From: CBINFS01 sp966250015
GTDB lineage: Bacteria; Bacteroidota; Rhodothermia; Rhodothermales; DASSAV01
Direction: 5' to 3'
NCBI GenBank assembly: GCA_966250015.1
Contig: CBINFS010000030.1
Coordinates: forward strand, 1 to 45,810
DNA length: 45,810 nt
The translations under genes were made by a program, and so were the position numbers. How positions within the stretch are numbered: position 1 is the first letter of the stretch; each line of letters begins with the position of its first letter. The notes under the pieces were generated by a model, which made no database searches, was not told the DNA's origin, and saw only the letters and a program-made list of their open reading frames with translations. Positions 8,943 to 17,445 of this stretch are shown here, piece by piece.

Positions 8943-9664
8943 GGCACATTACGGTGAAGAGGTCTTCACAAAGTGTGTCCATGCTTTGTAGCCCCGGTGT
9001 CAAAGAGTGCTGTTCGCACCCGGACTGCCATTCTTGAAGGCCCCGTTTCATATTGATCCCTCACCCGCTTCGTGGGATTCGGGATGACAGAACAGGGCAA
9101 CGGCGGTAGCTGGAAGCCCGGATGGTTGCCCGTACCTCTCATTTTGTCATTCCGAACACAAGTGAGGAATCTTCCCGATGTGCTGCCTTACTGGTTGGCG
9201 CTATCGGAAATTGAAAGCACCGGAACTGCTCCCCTGGACGGGCCTGTCCCGTACTCGTTACGGGAGGAGCTGTCGCGGAGCTACTTGGGGGTAGATCGAA
9301 TGCTTTACGGATGGGGTTGTAAAGGATAATTCCGTAGAGGCAAGTCGCACGCTCATATGGATCCCGGCTCGGAGGCCGGGATGACGCGTTTTTAGGGGTA
9401 CGTTTACCAAAAGGCACTTCTCAGTAATTAACCTAAATGCCTAATAAACAAATCATTCCCGCGAAGGCGGGAATCCTGGAATGCGCAGCGCGAAGGCCGA
9501 ATCGTATAGCCAGCCGAAACCGTTGCCTGGATCTCTGCCTTCGCGGAGACGACGTAATTGTTTGGTGAGTCAACAAGCACGGGACGTCCCGCATTCGGTT
9601 CACATCGACACCAAAAATCATCCGCGCTAGCCTGCGTCCATCAGCAGATTATTAGTACATCCAT
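8943..9664. repeat. Composite intergenic repeat block 2
   Basis: No believable gene lies in these 722 bases. From about 9061 on they contain another dispersed family (GTCATTCCGAACACAAGTGA at 9147, with a related GATTCGGGATGAC at 9077), a CCCGGCTCGGAGGCCGGGA palindrome near 9364, a CATTCCCGCGAAGGCGGGAA palindrome at 9454, TCTCTGCCTTCGCGGAGA at 9532, and an inverted CATCCGCGCTAGCCTGCGT / CAGCAGATTATT module at 9619-9653. The phrase GGCAAGTCGCACGCTCATAT before the 9364 palindrome recurs at about 32073 before a matching palindrome. The first ~110 bases show nothing. Confidence 0.65.
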
Positions 9665-10321
9665 CTACGAGGAAAAACCCATCGTCTCGTCGAGTATCAC
9701 CTCAGCCGCCATGCGGACGGCTTTTTTGACGACGGCGCCGCATTTTTCGGTGGCGCCGGAGGTCTGGAACTCGATCAGATCGGCCTCGTCGAGCAGGTCG
9801 AACCGTTTACCGAAGATGTCGTGCTGAATGTCGGCGCACATCGTGCTGCCGTACTCCTCGATGAAGGCGGCGCAGAACTTCCGGGCGGGGATCAGCGATT
9901 TTCGGAAGCCTTCCCAGTCGTCGAGCCGTTCGCGCCCGAAGATGAGGCCGAGCGCCATCAGCGAGGCCGTCACGGCGCCGCACGTTTCGCCGCGTTCGCC
10001 AATGCCCGGCACGGGCGTGAGCGCCTTCAGGATGGCGCCGTTGTCGAGGCCGAACTCCTCCTGTAACACGACGAACGTCGCCTGCGCGCAGTGGTGGCAC
10101 GCGCCCATGTACAGGTCGACGCGTCGGTCAAGGTGGGCCAGGATCTCCTCCCGGGTTTTGTCTTCGGGCAGGCTGAAAGACGTCGGGGCGTCCGTCGTGC
10201 TTGCGCGAACGCTTCGGCTCGCCGGCTCTGGTTTTTCCCGTCCCCGGCACGCCGCCAACGCCGCCGACCCGGCCGCGACGGCCACAAAGTCGCGGCGGTT
10301 CATCTTTCTTGTATCCTTCAT
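9665..10321 (-). CDS. C_GCAxxG_C_C family protein with Tat-type signal and lipobox
   Basis: The 218-residue protein has a twin-arginine leader (NRRDFVAVAAG, Arg9-Arg10) followed by ALAAC, a lipobox with Cys25. It is therefore predicted to be folded in the cytoplasm, exported by Tat and lipid-anchored. The rest is the C_GCAxxG_C_C redox/metal domain: GACHHCAQATF (Cys75, Cys78), GETCGAVTASLMALGL (Cys114), and later Cys150, Cys162 and Cys194. The family is poorly characterised and often annotated as a putative redox-active or metal-binding protein. Tat export suggests a cofactor is inserted before export. A second ATG six codons in would also keep the twin arginines. It is divergent from the Omp85-type gene with 193 bases between. 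Confidence 0.85.
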   Translation of the reverse strand: MKDTRKMNRRDFVAVAAGSAALAACRGREKPEPASRSVRASTTDAPTSFSLPEDKTREEILAHLDRRVDLYMGACHHCAQATFVVLQEEFGLDNGAILKALTPVPGIGERGETCGAVTASLMALGLIFGRERLDDWEGFRKSLIPARKFCAAFIEEYGSTMCADIQHDIFGKRFDLLDEADLIEFQTSGATEKCGAVVKKAVRMAAEVILDETMGFSS

Positions 10322-10514
10322 TTCACTTCACCGTATGAGCCTCCATCCGACAGATTGTCGTGTAGCAGAAATGCAGGCCTTGATCATGGGGTGTTACAGG
10401 AAAGGTAGAGTCGTCAACTAAAGGGGTCAAGCCTGTTCCATAGTCAAGATCCCGTGAATGGACCGGCACGTGATCCATCCGGGATTCCTCCTGTAATGAA
10501 CCGATTCTACCCGT

Positions 10515-11627
10515 ATGAAAACACAGCCCTTCAGGCCTTTATTTGTATTCGCCTTCCTTCTCCTTTTTTCGACGACTTCCTTCGCCCGTCAGTCGGAGGA
10601 TTCCTCCTCGGTGGCTCCTCCCGATACGTTCGCCCGGGGGAAGGTGACCAAGATCATCCTCCCCGCCCTTTTTTACACGCCCGAGACCAAAATCGGCGGG
10701 GGCGGCGCGGCAGGCATCTACTGGACCAAAAAGCCAGGCGGACGGACGTCGAGTATCCTCGCCGCGCTCATTTACACCCAGAAGAGCCAGATAACCGCCA
10801 GCATTTCGCCGGACCTGTACCTCGCCGGTGACCGGTATCGCCTCTCGGGCGCCGTGGCCTACTTCGACTTCCCCGACCACTTCTACGGCGTCGGCCGGGA
10901 CACGCCCGAATCGGCGAAAGAAGAGTTCAGCGCGCGAACCTTCGAGGCGATGCTCCGCTTCCAGTGGAAGCTCGCTCCCGGCCTCCGGCTGGGTCCGATG
11001 TACTACCTCCGCTACCGCGACTTCTACAAGGTCGAGGAAGGCCGGTCCATCGATCTTGGCTTGCTCACCGGTACGGACGCCGGCCTCTCGTCAGGCGCAG
11101 GGTTCTCCCTCGAATGGGATCGGCGCGACAGCCAGTTCTTCCCCACGCGAGGCACGTACGCCATCCTGGAGGGCGCGGTGTTTGACGGGGCAATCGGCAG
11201 CGACTACGATTTCACCCGCCTGTCGGCGGACGTGCGCGTATACCGTGCTATCGCCCGTCGGCACGTGCTGGCCTTCCAGGGTACGGCAGTCGTCACTGGA
11301 GGCACGGTGCCGTTCCACCTGTTGCCCGGCGTCGGCGGGCAGAACGTGCTCCGAGGGTATTACGAGGGCCGTTACCGCGACAACCTCATGGCGGTGGTGC
11401 AGGCTGAATACCGCTTTCCCGTCTGGAAACGCCTCGGAGCCACGGTCTTTGGAGGCGTCGGGAACGTGTCGTCGCGGTTCGACAACTTCGCCGTCGGAGA
11501 CCTGAAGTACGCCGGAGGGGCTGGCCTGCGGTTCCGCGTATCGCCCGAGGGCGTCAACCTCCGCCTCGATTACGCCGTCACCCCCAACTCGTCCGGCACC
11601 TACATCACCATCCAGGAAGCTTTTTAG
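10515..11627 (+). CDS. Omp85/BamA-type outer-membrane barrel without POTRA domains
   Basis: The 370-residue product has a signal peptide (to about residue 25) and an all-beta body matching the bacterial surface antigen (D15) barrel domain. Seen are LEWDRRDSQFFPTRGTY at residues 199-215, the typical D.RD..FFPTRG turn, LLPGVGGQNVLRGYYEG at 269-285 with the LRGY motif that sits inside the barrel lumen in this family, AEYRFPVWKRLGATVFGGVG, and a final Phe. There is no room for POTRA repeats between the signal peptide and the barrel, so this is a short form of unknown client rather than BamA itself. The zinc peptidase gene follows after 109 bases. Confidence 0.85.
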   Translation: MKTQPFRPLFVFAFLLLFSTTSFARQSEDSSSVAPPDTFARGKVTKIILPALFYTPETKIGGGGAAGIYWTKKPGGRTSSILAALIYTQKSQITASISPDLYLAGDRYRLSGAVAYFDFPDHFYGVGRDTPESAKEEFSARTFEAMLRFQWKLAPGLRLGPMYYLRYRDFYKVEEGRSIDLGLLTGTDAGLSSGAGFSLEWDRRDSQFFPTRGTYAILEGAVFDGAIGSDYDFTRLSADVRVYRAIARRHVLAFQGTAVVTGGTVPFHLLPGVGGQNVLRGYYEGRYRDNLMAVVQAEYRFPVWKRLGATVFGGVGNVSSRFDNFAVGDLKYAGGAGLRFRVSPEGVNLRLDYAVTPNSSGTYITIQEAF

Positions 11628-11736
11628 GCAGTTTCGGGTCCGCGTTACAGCATAATTTCTCCGCGGAAGGATTTCCTGACCGGGTTTCTGGTTTACATTC
11701 ACGTTAAAACGATAAATCAGGGAGCCGGGAACGGAC

Positions 11737-12573
11737 ATGAAACTAGACAAAAGCAGACGAAGCCGTAACGTGGAGGATCGGCGGGGACGAGGCCCCTCGC
11801 GTGGCATGGTGGGTGGTGGAATAGGGGCCCTCCTCGTCCTGGTCATCGCCTCGCTCATCGGCATCGACCCGGGTGCGCTCGAAGGGGTCATTCCCTCGAA
11901 TGAGCCTGCCACACCGTACGACCCCACGACGGGCGACGCCGAAGGCGAGTTCGTTTCGATCGTTCTGGGTGAGACCGAACTCACCTGGAACACCATCTTC
12001 CAGCAATCCGGAGGCGACTACCGCGAGCCGACGCTGGTGATGTTCACCGGCGCCGTCCAGTCGGCGTGCGGCTTCGCGCAGGCGGCCGTCGGACCGTTCT
12101 ACTGCCCGGCCGACGAGAAGGTATACCTGGATACGTCCTTCTTCGACGACCTTTCGACCCGTTTCGGCGCTCCCGGTGACTTCGCACGGGCGTACGTCAT
12201 CGCCCACGAGGTGGGCCACCACGTGCAGAACCTGATCGGCATTTCAAGCGAGGTGCACCGGCTGAGGAGCAGCGTCAGCCAGGAGCAGGCCAATCAGCTC
12301 TCGGTCCTGCAAGAGCTTCAGGCAGACTGCTTCGCCGGGGTGTGGGCGCACTTCGCGGAACAGCAGCGGAATATCCTCGAAGAGGGCGACGTCCAGGAAG
12401 GACTCGGCGCGGCTTCCGCCGTGGGCGACGACCGGCTCCAGATGCAGGCGCAGGGCTACGTAGTACCCGAAAGCTTCACGCACGGCTCGTCAGGTCAGCG
12501 CCAGGAATGGTTCGCCCGAGGCTACCAGACCGGCTCGATCAACGATTGCGACACCTTCGCCTCCCTCCGGTGA
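11737..12573 (+). CDS. Neutral zinc metallopeptidase, YpfJ/KPN_02809 type
   Basis: The 278-residue protein is a single-pass membrane peptidase. It has a basic cytoplasmic N-terminus (residues 1-22), a transmembrane helix near 24-43 (GGGIGALLVLVIASLIG), then a periplasmic domain. The zinc-binding motif is HEVGHH at 157-162 within YVIAHEVGHHVQNL, with Glu158 as the likely general base. A downstream ELQADCFAGVW segment at 193-203 supplies the likely third ligand. GPFYCPADEKVYLD at 119-132 and a C-terminal RQEWFARGYQTG also fit the family. Family function is unsettled. It lies 109 bases after the Omp85-type gene and may share its transcript. Confidence 0.92.
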   Translation: MKLDKSRRSRNVEDRRGRGPSRGMVGGGIGALLVLVIASLIGIDPGALEGVIPSNEPATPYDPTTGDAEGEFVSIVLGETELTWNTIFQQSGGDYREPTLVMFTGAVQSACGFAQAAVGPFYCPADEKVYLDTSFFDDLSTRFGAPGDFARAYVIAHEVGHHVQNLIGISSEVHRLRSSVSQEQANQLSVLQELQADCFAGVWAHFAEQQRNILEEGDVQEGLGAASAVGDDRLQMQAQGYVVPESFTHGSSGQRQEWFARGYQTGSINDCDTFASLR

Positions 12574-12579
12574 GCCCTT

Positions 12580-12852
12580 TTTTCTCACGCGAAGACGCAA
12601 AGGATCCTCAGGAATAGTCCGCCAATGGCCGCAGCTGTGCGCAGATGACTTTTTGAACGGTTGACGTGATGCACTTGGGTTCCTAATTATACTGCCCACC
12701 CGGAGCGTCATCTCCGCCTGCGCGGAGATGACGTATTGTATGGAGCTGCTGGTAGCTTTAAGGACTCCCACCTTCGGTTATCCCATCCCAAATATCACCC
12801 GCGGAAAATCGGCGACCACTAGCTGATCGTATCCCTTCGCGACTTCGCGTGA
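12580..12852. repeat. Composite intergenic repeat block 3 with a perfect 28-base palindrome
   Basis: A 270-base gap between convergent genes reads as one imperfect inverted repeat. CTCACGCGAAGACGC (12585) and CCGCCAATGGCCGCAG (12619) on the left are mirrored by CACCTTCGGTTATCCC (12769) and CTTCGCGACTTCGCGTGA (12834) on the right. At the apex, 12706-12733 is a perfect palindrome with arms CGTCATCTCCGC and GCGGAGATGACG around CTGC. It could act as a two-way terminator for the zinc peptidase and pgl genes, but it lacks T-runs. Confidence 0.75.
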
Positions 12853-12865
12853 ACCCTCTTTGAGG

Positions 12866-13603
12866 TTACGCAGGGCTCTCCTCTCCGAATGCGGCGGCGT
12901 CGACGAACCACTCGACCGTGCCGTGGGACTTTACCCGGGAGGCGGGGAGGTGAGAATGGCCCTGCTGCACCTGACGCAGTGCATCACGCTTGTCTGCGCC
13001 GGAGACGACGAAAATGACGTGCTCGGACCGTGCGATCAGTGGTAGCGTGAAAGTGATCCGCTGGCGCGGATCGGCGTAGTCGGGTGCGTCTACCGCACGG
13101 ACGAGGCGGAGCTTCTCCTCCAACGCGTCGCAGCCGGGGAAAAGGGAGGCGGTGTGGCCGTCCGAGCCCATGCCCAGGAAAACCACGTCGAAACCCCGCT
13201 CGCCCAGGACGCTCCGTATGGTTTCTTCGTAAGCATCCGCCGCTTCTTCCGGTGTTGCAGGGTGCACCGGCGTCGGGAAGACGTTTTCCGGCGGGATCGG
13301 CACCTTCGAGATCAGCGTCTCGAGCGCCATCCGGTAGTTGCTCCGCTCGTCGTCGAGCGGCACGAACCGCTCGTCACTCCAGAAGAGAAAAATGCGGTCC
13401 CACGGGAGTCGCTCTCGAAAAGTTGTGGAGAGTACGTCGTGGACGAGGCGCGGCGTGTTTCCGCCTGCCAGCGCGACGTAAAGCGGCATGCCCTCAGGAG
13501 ACTCGAGCAGAATCGAGGCCATCCTCGCCGCAGCCGCCCTGCCGAGCGACTCGGCCTCGGGGAGCACCTGAATCAGCGGCTCGGGTGCGGGATAGTCAGA
13601 CAT
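12866..13603 (-). CDS. pgl: 6-phosphogluconolactonase (DevB/Pgl type)
   Basis: The 245-residue enzyme hydrolyses 6-phosphogluconolactone to 6-phosphogluconate, step two of the oxidative pentose phosphate pathway. Motifs of the DevB type are clear: ALAGGNTPRLVHDVL at residues 44-58, FWSDERFVPLDDERSNY at 74-90, and LGMGSDGHTASLFPG at 143-157. Length is normal for the family. It starts 9 bases after the stop codon of zwf, so the two are translated from one transcript and catalyse consecutive steps. A gene for 6-phosphogluconate dehydrogenase does not follow; the next DNA is repeat block 3. Confidence 0.96.
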   Translation of the reverse strand: MSDYPAPEPLIQVLPEAESLGRAAAARMASILLESPEGMPLYVALAGGNTPRLVHDVLSTTFRERLPWDRIFLFWSDERFVPLDDERSNYRMALETLISKVPIPPENVFPTPVHPATPEEAADAYEETIRSVLGERGFDVVFLGMGSDGHTASLFPGCDALEEKLRLVRAVDAPDYADPRQRITFTLPLIARSEHVIFVVSGADKRDALRQVQQGHSHLPASRVKSHGTVEWFVDAAAFGEESPA

Positions 13604-13612
13604 TTTTTTCGC

Positions 13613-15103
13613 CTACGAATAAAGCAACGGGGGGACGTCGCCGATCAGCCGTTGAGCCTCTTCGGGTCCCCACGTCCCGGCGGCGTACGGGTAACGCTCT
13701 GACCGGTCGTCGAGCAGCGGCGTATAGAGCCGCCAGGCCTCCTCGACCTCCAGAGTGTGAACGAAGAGCGTCTGGTCGCCCCGGATGATGTCGGCGAGCA
13801 ATGTCCGGTACGCGTCGGGCAGTGGGCCGAATGCGTCCTCATAGCGGAACTGTAGCTCCTGCGTTTGCAAGGTGAACGCTCCTCCCGGCTCCTTCACGTC
13901 GAACGATAGTGTGAACCCTTCGCTCGGCTGGAGCGTCATCAGGAGGACGTTCCGCGACAGCCGGCACCGCTCGAACGTCTGGAAAAGGGCGATCGGGGGC
14001 CTTCTGAACGTCACGGCGATCCGTGTAAGGCGTTTCGGCAGCCGCTTTCCCGTTTGAAGAGTGAACGGCACCCCCTGCCACCGCCAGTTGTTCACCATCA
14101 GCCGGAGGGCGACGTAGGTTTCGGTATTCGAATCGGGCGCCACACCCTGTTCCTCCCGATATCCCGGCACGGGCTTGCCGCCGATCTCGCCGCCCGTGTA
14201 CTGCCCGAAGACGACGTTGCGGCGGTCCAGCGTGTCAATGCTCTGCAAGACCTTCACCTTTTCGAACCGGATCGCGTTGGGCTCGCTCCGTGCGGGCACC
14301 TCCATTGCCACGATGGTCAGGAGCTGCGTGAGGTGGTTCTGCACCATGTCGCGGAGAACGCCCGCCCGGTCCAAATAGGCGGCGCGCCCCTCGACGCCGA
14401 CCGTTTCGGAGACGAGGATGTCCACTCGCTCGACGTGCTCGCGATTCCAGAGCGACTCGAAGATCGCGTTCCCGAACCGGAAGACCATCAGGTTCTGGAC
14501 GGTCTCCTTGCCCAGGTAGTGATCGATTCGGTAGATCTGGTCCTCCGAAAAGTACCGGTGGAGGAGGTCGTTGAGCCGGCGAGCGCTTTCGAGGTCGCGG
14601 CCGAAGGGTTTTTCGACGACGACGCGAGTCCAGCCGTGGTCGCTGTGCGCGAGCCCGGCCTCGCCGGCCTTCGTGATGGTATCCTCGAAGGCGATCGGAG
14701 GCAGTGCAAAGTACAGGATGCGGTTTGAAGGCAGGCCGTGCTCCTTTTCGAGCGCCTCCACTCGCCTTCGGAGGTTGACGTAGTCCTCGACGGTCTGCTC
14801 TCCGAGCGTCTGGAAGAACAGGCGGGATGCACACCACCTTTGCGCTTCCTCCTCCGAAAGCCCGTGCTCGACCATCGCGGACTTGGCGAGCTTGCGAAAC
14901 TCCTGGTCGCTGAGCTTCGAGCGCGACGTCCCGACGATGAGGTACTCGCTGTCCTTCCGTCCTACGAGCAGGTCGTGGAGGGCGGGCATGAGCTTACGCT
15001 GCATCAGGTCGCCCGTCCCGCCGAAGACTATAAATACGTGGGGTTGGAGCATGTCAATCGCCTCATTACCCGGCCACTGCCGGGGTGCACCGGGATTGTC
15101 CAT
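13613..15103 (-). CDS. zwf: Glucose-6-phosphate 1-dehydrogenase
   Basis: The enzyme oxidises glucose 6-phosphate with NADP to 6-phosphogluconolactone and feeds pgl next door. With the ATG at 15103 it has 496 residues, the usual length. The nucleotide-binding loop GGTGDLMQRK is at 28-37, the substrate-binding VVVEKPFGRDL at 161-171, and the active-site signature RIDHYLGKE at 192-200. The open frame continues upstream to a GTG at 15211 inside a dispersed repeat. I reject that start because the added 36 residues look non-conserved and the GTG belongs to the repeat. A start at 15052 would remove 17 more residues and is possible. GGAG lies about 11 bases before 15103. Confidence 0.95.
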   Translation of the reverse strand: MDNPGAPRQWPGNEAIDMLQPHVFIVFGGTGDLMQRKLMPALHDLLVGRKDSEYLIVGTSRSKLSDQEFRKLAKSAMVEHGLSEEEAQRWCASRLFFQTLGEQTVEDYVNLRRRVEALEKEHGLPSNRILYFALPPIAFEDTITKAGEAGLAHSDHGWTRVVVEKPFGRDLESARRLNDLLHRYFSEDQIYRIDHYLGKETVQNLMVFRFGNAIFESLWNREHVERVDILVSETVGVEGRAAYLDRAGVLRDMVQNHLTQLLTIVAMEVPARSEPNAIRFEKVKVLQSIDTLDRRNVVFGQYTGGEIGGKPVPGYREEQGVAPDSNTETYVALRLMVNNWRWQGVPFTLQTGKRLPKRLTRIAVTFRRPPIALFQTFERCRLSRNVLLMTLQPSEGFTLSFDVKEPGGAFTLQTQELQFRYEDAFGPLPDAYRTLLADIIRGDQTLFVHTLEVEEAWRLYTPLLDDRSERYPYAAGTWGPEEAQRLIGDVPPLLYS

Positions 15104-15202
15104 CAGGGGCAAAGCTCCAATACCGCCTTCCCACAGGCCAGTTCCGGCTTCTGGAGATGGTGAGTCGAAGTTGTCAATCTGCGGATCGGTGTGGGAGGAA
15201 TG

Positions 15203-15675
15203 TTTTCTCACGCGAAGATGCGAAGGCGCGAAGGCTTTTTAAAACATCCGTGGAGGGCCGCAGATTAGTGCAGGAGCTTTTTATGAGGCCAGGCCGGTGG
15301 CGGGACGTTTTTTTCAGACTATACCGACACGTCATCTCTGCGAAGGCGGAGATCCAGTATGGTATCAAATAGCAAAACCGCTGAGATATGCCTTTTTTCC
15401 TGGATTCCCGCCTTCGCGGGAATGACTTATTAATTTAGATTTTAGTTAACACATGGCGCTCCCTTTTATGTAACGAATATCTCAATAAATACGTCATCCC
15501 GGCCCCCGAGCGGAGATCCATATAAGGGTTACGTTAAGCATGAAGGTGGAGGCTAATTGCATGTTCAAATGGATCCGTCCTTCACCGGGATAACGCTCCG
15601 GGTAGGACGTGCAAGTAGGAAACCACGTGCATTACGTCGCCCATCTGCGTCATCTGCGGATTATTAGTTTTCCTT
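15203..15675. repeat. Composite intergenic repeat block 4
   Basis: No gene is seen here. It starts with CTCACGCGAAGATGCGAAGG near 15208 and a GGGCCGCAGATTAGTGCAGG module at 15256. From about 15330 to 15510 it holds, in inverted orientation, the core of about 190 bases that also occurs at 24585-24780 and 29577-29770, including the shared phrases GGCGCTCCCTTTTATGTAAC and CATTCCCGCGAAGGCGGGAA (read on the minus strand). It ends with CATCTGCGTCATCTGCGGAT near 15643. Confidence 0.75.
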
Positions 15676-15686
15676 CCCGCGGATTA

Positions 15687-16235
15687 TCAGTTGGGCAACG
15701 TCTTTGTTCTCCAATCGAGATCGGTGATGGCGTAGAGGAGCTGGTCGATGATTTTGCCTTCCTTAACGGCGCTGCGGCGCATGACGCCTTCAAGTGTGTA
15801 CCCTGCTTTTTCTAGGACACGGCTGGAGGCAACGTTGTGGGCGAAGGGAACGGCGTAGATGCGGGTGAGAGGAAAGGTGCTAAAGGCGTAGGCGGTCATC
15901 GCTACGACTGCCCGGGTGGTGATGCCGCGGCCCCAGTAGGCCCTCGCGAGCCAGTATCCGATCTCGGCCGACGTCCGCTCGACGTTCTCGTGAAGCGTTA
16001 GGCCAATCCCTCCGGCGGCGCGGCCTTCGATCACGATGGCAGCAAACGTATCGGGGTATTCCTTTGAAGCGAAGCTAATCCAGTGGTCGGCCGCACGGCG
16101 CGTGTAAGGGTATGGAAAGCCGTCCCGCAGGTTTCGGCCGATCGCCGGGTCGTTCGCGTAAAACGTCAGTGACTCGGCGTCCCCCGGCTGCCACGTCCGC
16201 AGCACGAAGTCACCGCAGTCCAGGTGTATGGGCAT
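15687..16235 (-). CDS. GNAT-family N-acetyltransferase (RimJ/RimL type)
   Basis: The 182-residue product has the GNAT fold order seen in ribosomal-protein-alanine acetyltransferase relatives: FVLRTWQPGDAESLTFYAND near the start, a GIGLTLHENVERTSAEIGYW strand pair near 76-95, then RAYWGRGITTRAVVAMTAYA at 98-117, the acetyl-CoA loop (WGRGI), and a late AHNVASSRVLEKAGYTLEG at 133-151. The real substrate is unknown; relatives modify ribosomal proteins, small amines or antibiotics. Its ATG at 16235 directly follows the stop of the DUF1801 gene, so the two are almost certainly co-transcribed. Confidence 0.88.
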   Translation of the reverse strand: MPIHLDCGDFVLRTWQPGDAESLTFYANDPAIGRNLRDGFPYPYTRRAADHWISFASKEYPDTFAAIVIEGRAAGGIGLTLHENVERTSAEIGYWLARAYWGRGITTRAVVAMTAYAFSTFPLTRIYAVPFAHNVASSRVLEKAGYTLEGVMRRSAVKEGKIIDQLLYAITDLDWRTKTLPN

Positions 16236-16709
16236 TCATTTTCCGGCTTTACCGGCCGGTTTGTTTCGTTGACGGGCCTCTTCGTAGAGCGTGATGAAAT
16301 CGTCCGGAGGCGTGCTCGCCACGATCTCACCGATCACGTCGAGCGGCAGGTCGGTAACACGGCGAAAACGGATACACGACTTGCCCATGTCGAGCTTCTT
16401 GCCGGCCTCCCGGGCGCCTTCCTCCAGCATACGTTTAAGCACGGGGTCTGAATAGACGTTCGTCAGGTAGAGGGAGTAGTTGTTTTTCTGCGCCGCGAGC
16501 CCGGCATACAGGAGCGGCTGCTTGTTGTAGGTGTTCGGGTACCGTTCGAGCGGGAGCTCGTAGGTGATCATTCCCCAGTTCATCACCTCCTGGTAGCCTT
16601 CCGGCAAATTCCGGAGCAGCACATCACGCACCTCCGAGACTACCGCACGCCGATCCTCCGGCAGCTCCTCGAGGTACGCTTCGACGGTGGTTGCATTACT
16701 CGACGCCAT
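16236..16709 (-). CDS. DUF1801 (YdhG/Fra-like) domain protein
   Basis: A 157-residue cytoplasmic protein matching the DUF1801 family, which includes frataxin-like iron-handling candidates. Visible features are TVEAYLEELPEDRRAVVSEV at residues 8-27, LRNLPEGYQEVMNWGMITYE at 32-51, PLLYAGLAAQKNNYSLYL at 64-81, and KLDMGKSCIRFRRVTDLPLD near 104-123. This is the usual order (a helix pair, an E.M.WGM.TY strand, and K.....G...IRF near the end). The biochemical role is not established. It is directly followed by the GNAT gene and preceded by a hypothetical gene 36 bases upstream, so the three likely form one unit. Confidence 0.85.
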   Translation of the reverse strand: MASSNATTVEAYLEELPEDRRAVVSEVRDVLLRNLPEGYQEVMNWGMITYELPLERYPNTYNKQPLLYAGLAAQKNNYSLYLTNVYSDPVLKRMLEEGAREAGKKLDMGKSCIRFRRVTDLPLDVIGEIVASTPPDDFITLYEEARQRNKPAGKAGK

Positions 16710-16745
16710 GACACCTCACAATTTGTACGGTAAACGATGTTACGC

Positions 16746-17207
16746 TCAGCCGGAAGCAGTCGCCTGACGGTCCCAGAGCACGGACACCAGCCAGAAGATA
16801 AAGACCCTCACGTGCAGCGGCCAATCTTTGGGCAGGTCGATCGTCGACCGGCGTGATATCCACCCGCTTTTTTCGATCCTGCCCACCTGCTTTTCACCGG
16901 CAAGCACCGCAAAATGACGTATTGTCCAGTCAAGTGACTTAAGCCAATACGTCTCCCCCGCCCACTCAAAGCGGAAGCGGTTGAAGATGATGCTCGTCTT
17001 CTCCGCCGAAAGGATGACCTGCCCGTCTTCGAGAAGAAGAAACGGCCCGCTCATGTACCGTTCCCGCTTCATCTGGTACGTTTTGCCACCCACCTCGTAC
17101 TCGGCGGCTTCCCTGAAGTACCGCACCCGCAGTACACCCGCCTCCCACCCATCCTCCTCAAACAGGTACGTCCGAGCTGAAAAACCCTGTGGGTTGGCGA
17201 CTAACAT
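16746..17207 (-). CDS. Hypothetical protein, beta-rich with C-terminal hydrophobic segment
   Basis: This 153-residue protein is not recognised. It reads as a run of short beta strands (GFSARTYLFEEDGWEAGVLRV, TSIIFNRFRFEWAGETYWLK), loosely reminiscent of LURP-one/tubby-like small domains, and ends with a hydrophobic stretch (VRVFIFWLVSVLWDR) that might touch the membrane. There is no signal peptide. The ATG at 17207 has GGTGAG 4 bases upstream. It is the first gene of a likely three-gene unit with the DUF1801 protein and the GNAT acetyltransferase. The family comparison is weak. Confidence 0.6.
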   Translation of the reverse strand: MLVANPQGFSARTYLFEEDGWEAGVLRVRYFREAAEYEVGGKTYQMKRERYMSGPFLLLEDGQVILSAEKTSIIFNRFRFEWAGETYWLKSLDWTIRHFAVLAGEKQVGRIEKSGWISRRSTIDLPKDWPLHVRVFIFWLVSVLWDRQATASG

Positions 17208-17337
17208 GGACTCACCGTCGTAATTTCAAACCACCTATGCCGGACTCTATGTATTCCACGATGGTTGAGAATACACCTCGATAATCCCTTCAAGGTTAAG
17301 GTTGTTGATGTACCAGTATCACGGCATAGAACTTCAC

Positions 17338-17388
17338 TTATAGCTAACCCCCAACCGCCCCCTTGAGGGGGCTTCAGGGTGTGTTATT
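17338..17388. repeat. GC-rich palindrome of the CCCCTTGAGGGG class
   Basis: GCCCCCTTGAGGGGGC at 17357-17372 sits in a gap of about 240 bases with CTAACCCCCAACC before and TTCAGGGTGTG after. The shorter relative CCCCTTGAGGGG is at about 26583, and CCCCTCCTGTCCAGGAGGGG occurs at 36921-36940. The rest of the 17208-17445 gap shows nothing I can name. Confidence 0.6.
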
Positions 17389-17445
17389 CAAATGAAGCAT
17401 TAGCACTATACCCTTCATTTACAGATCTCTCGAATGATTCATACA

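Noticed and set aside
9072..9329. Plus-strand frame of 85 codons in repeat block 2
   Set aside because: It is built from dispersed repeat modules and has no credible ribosome site.
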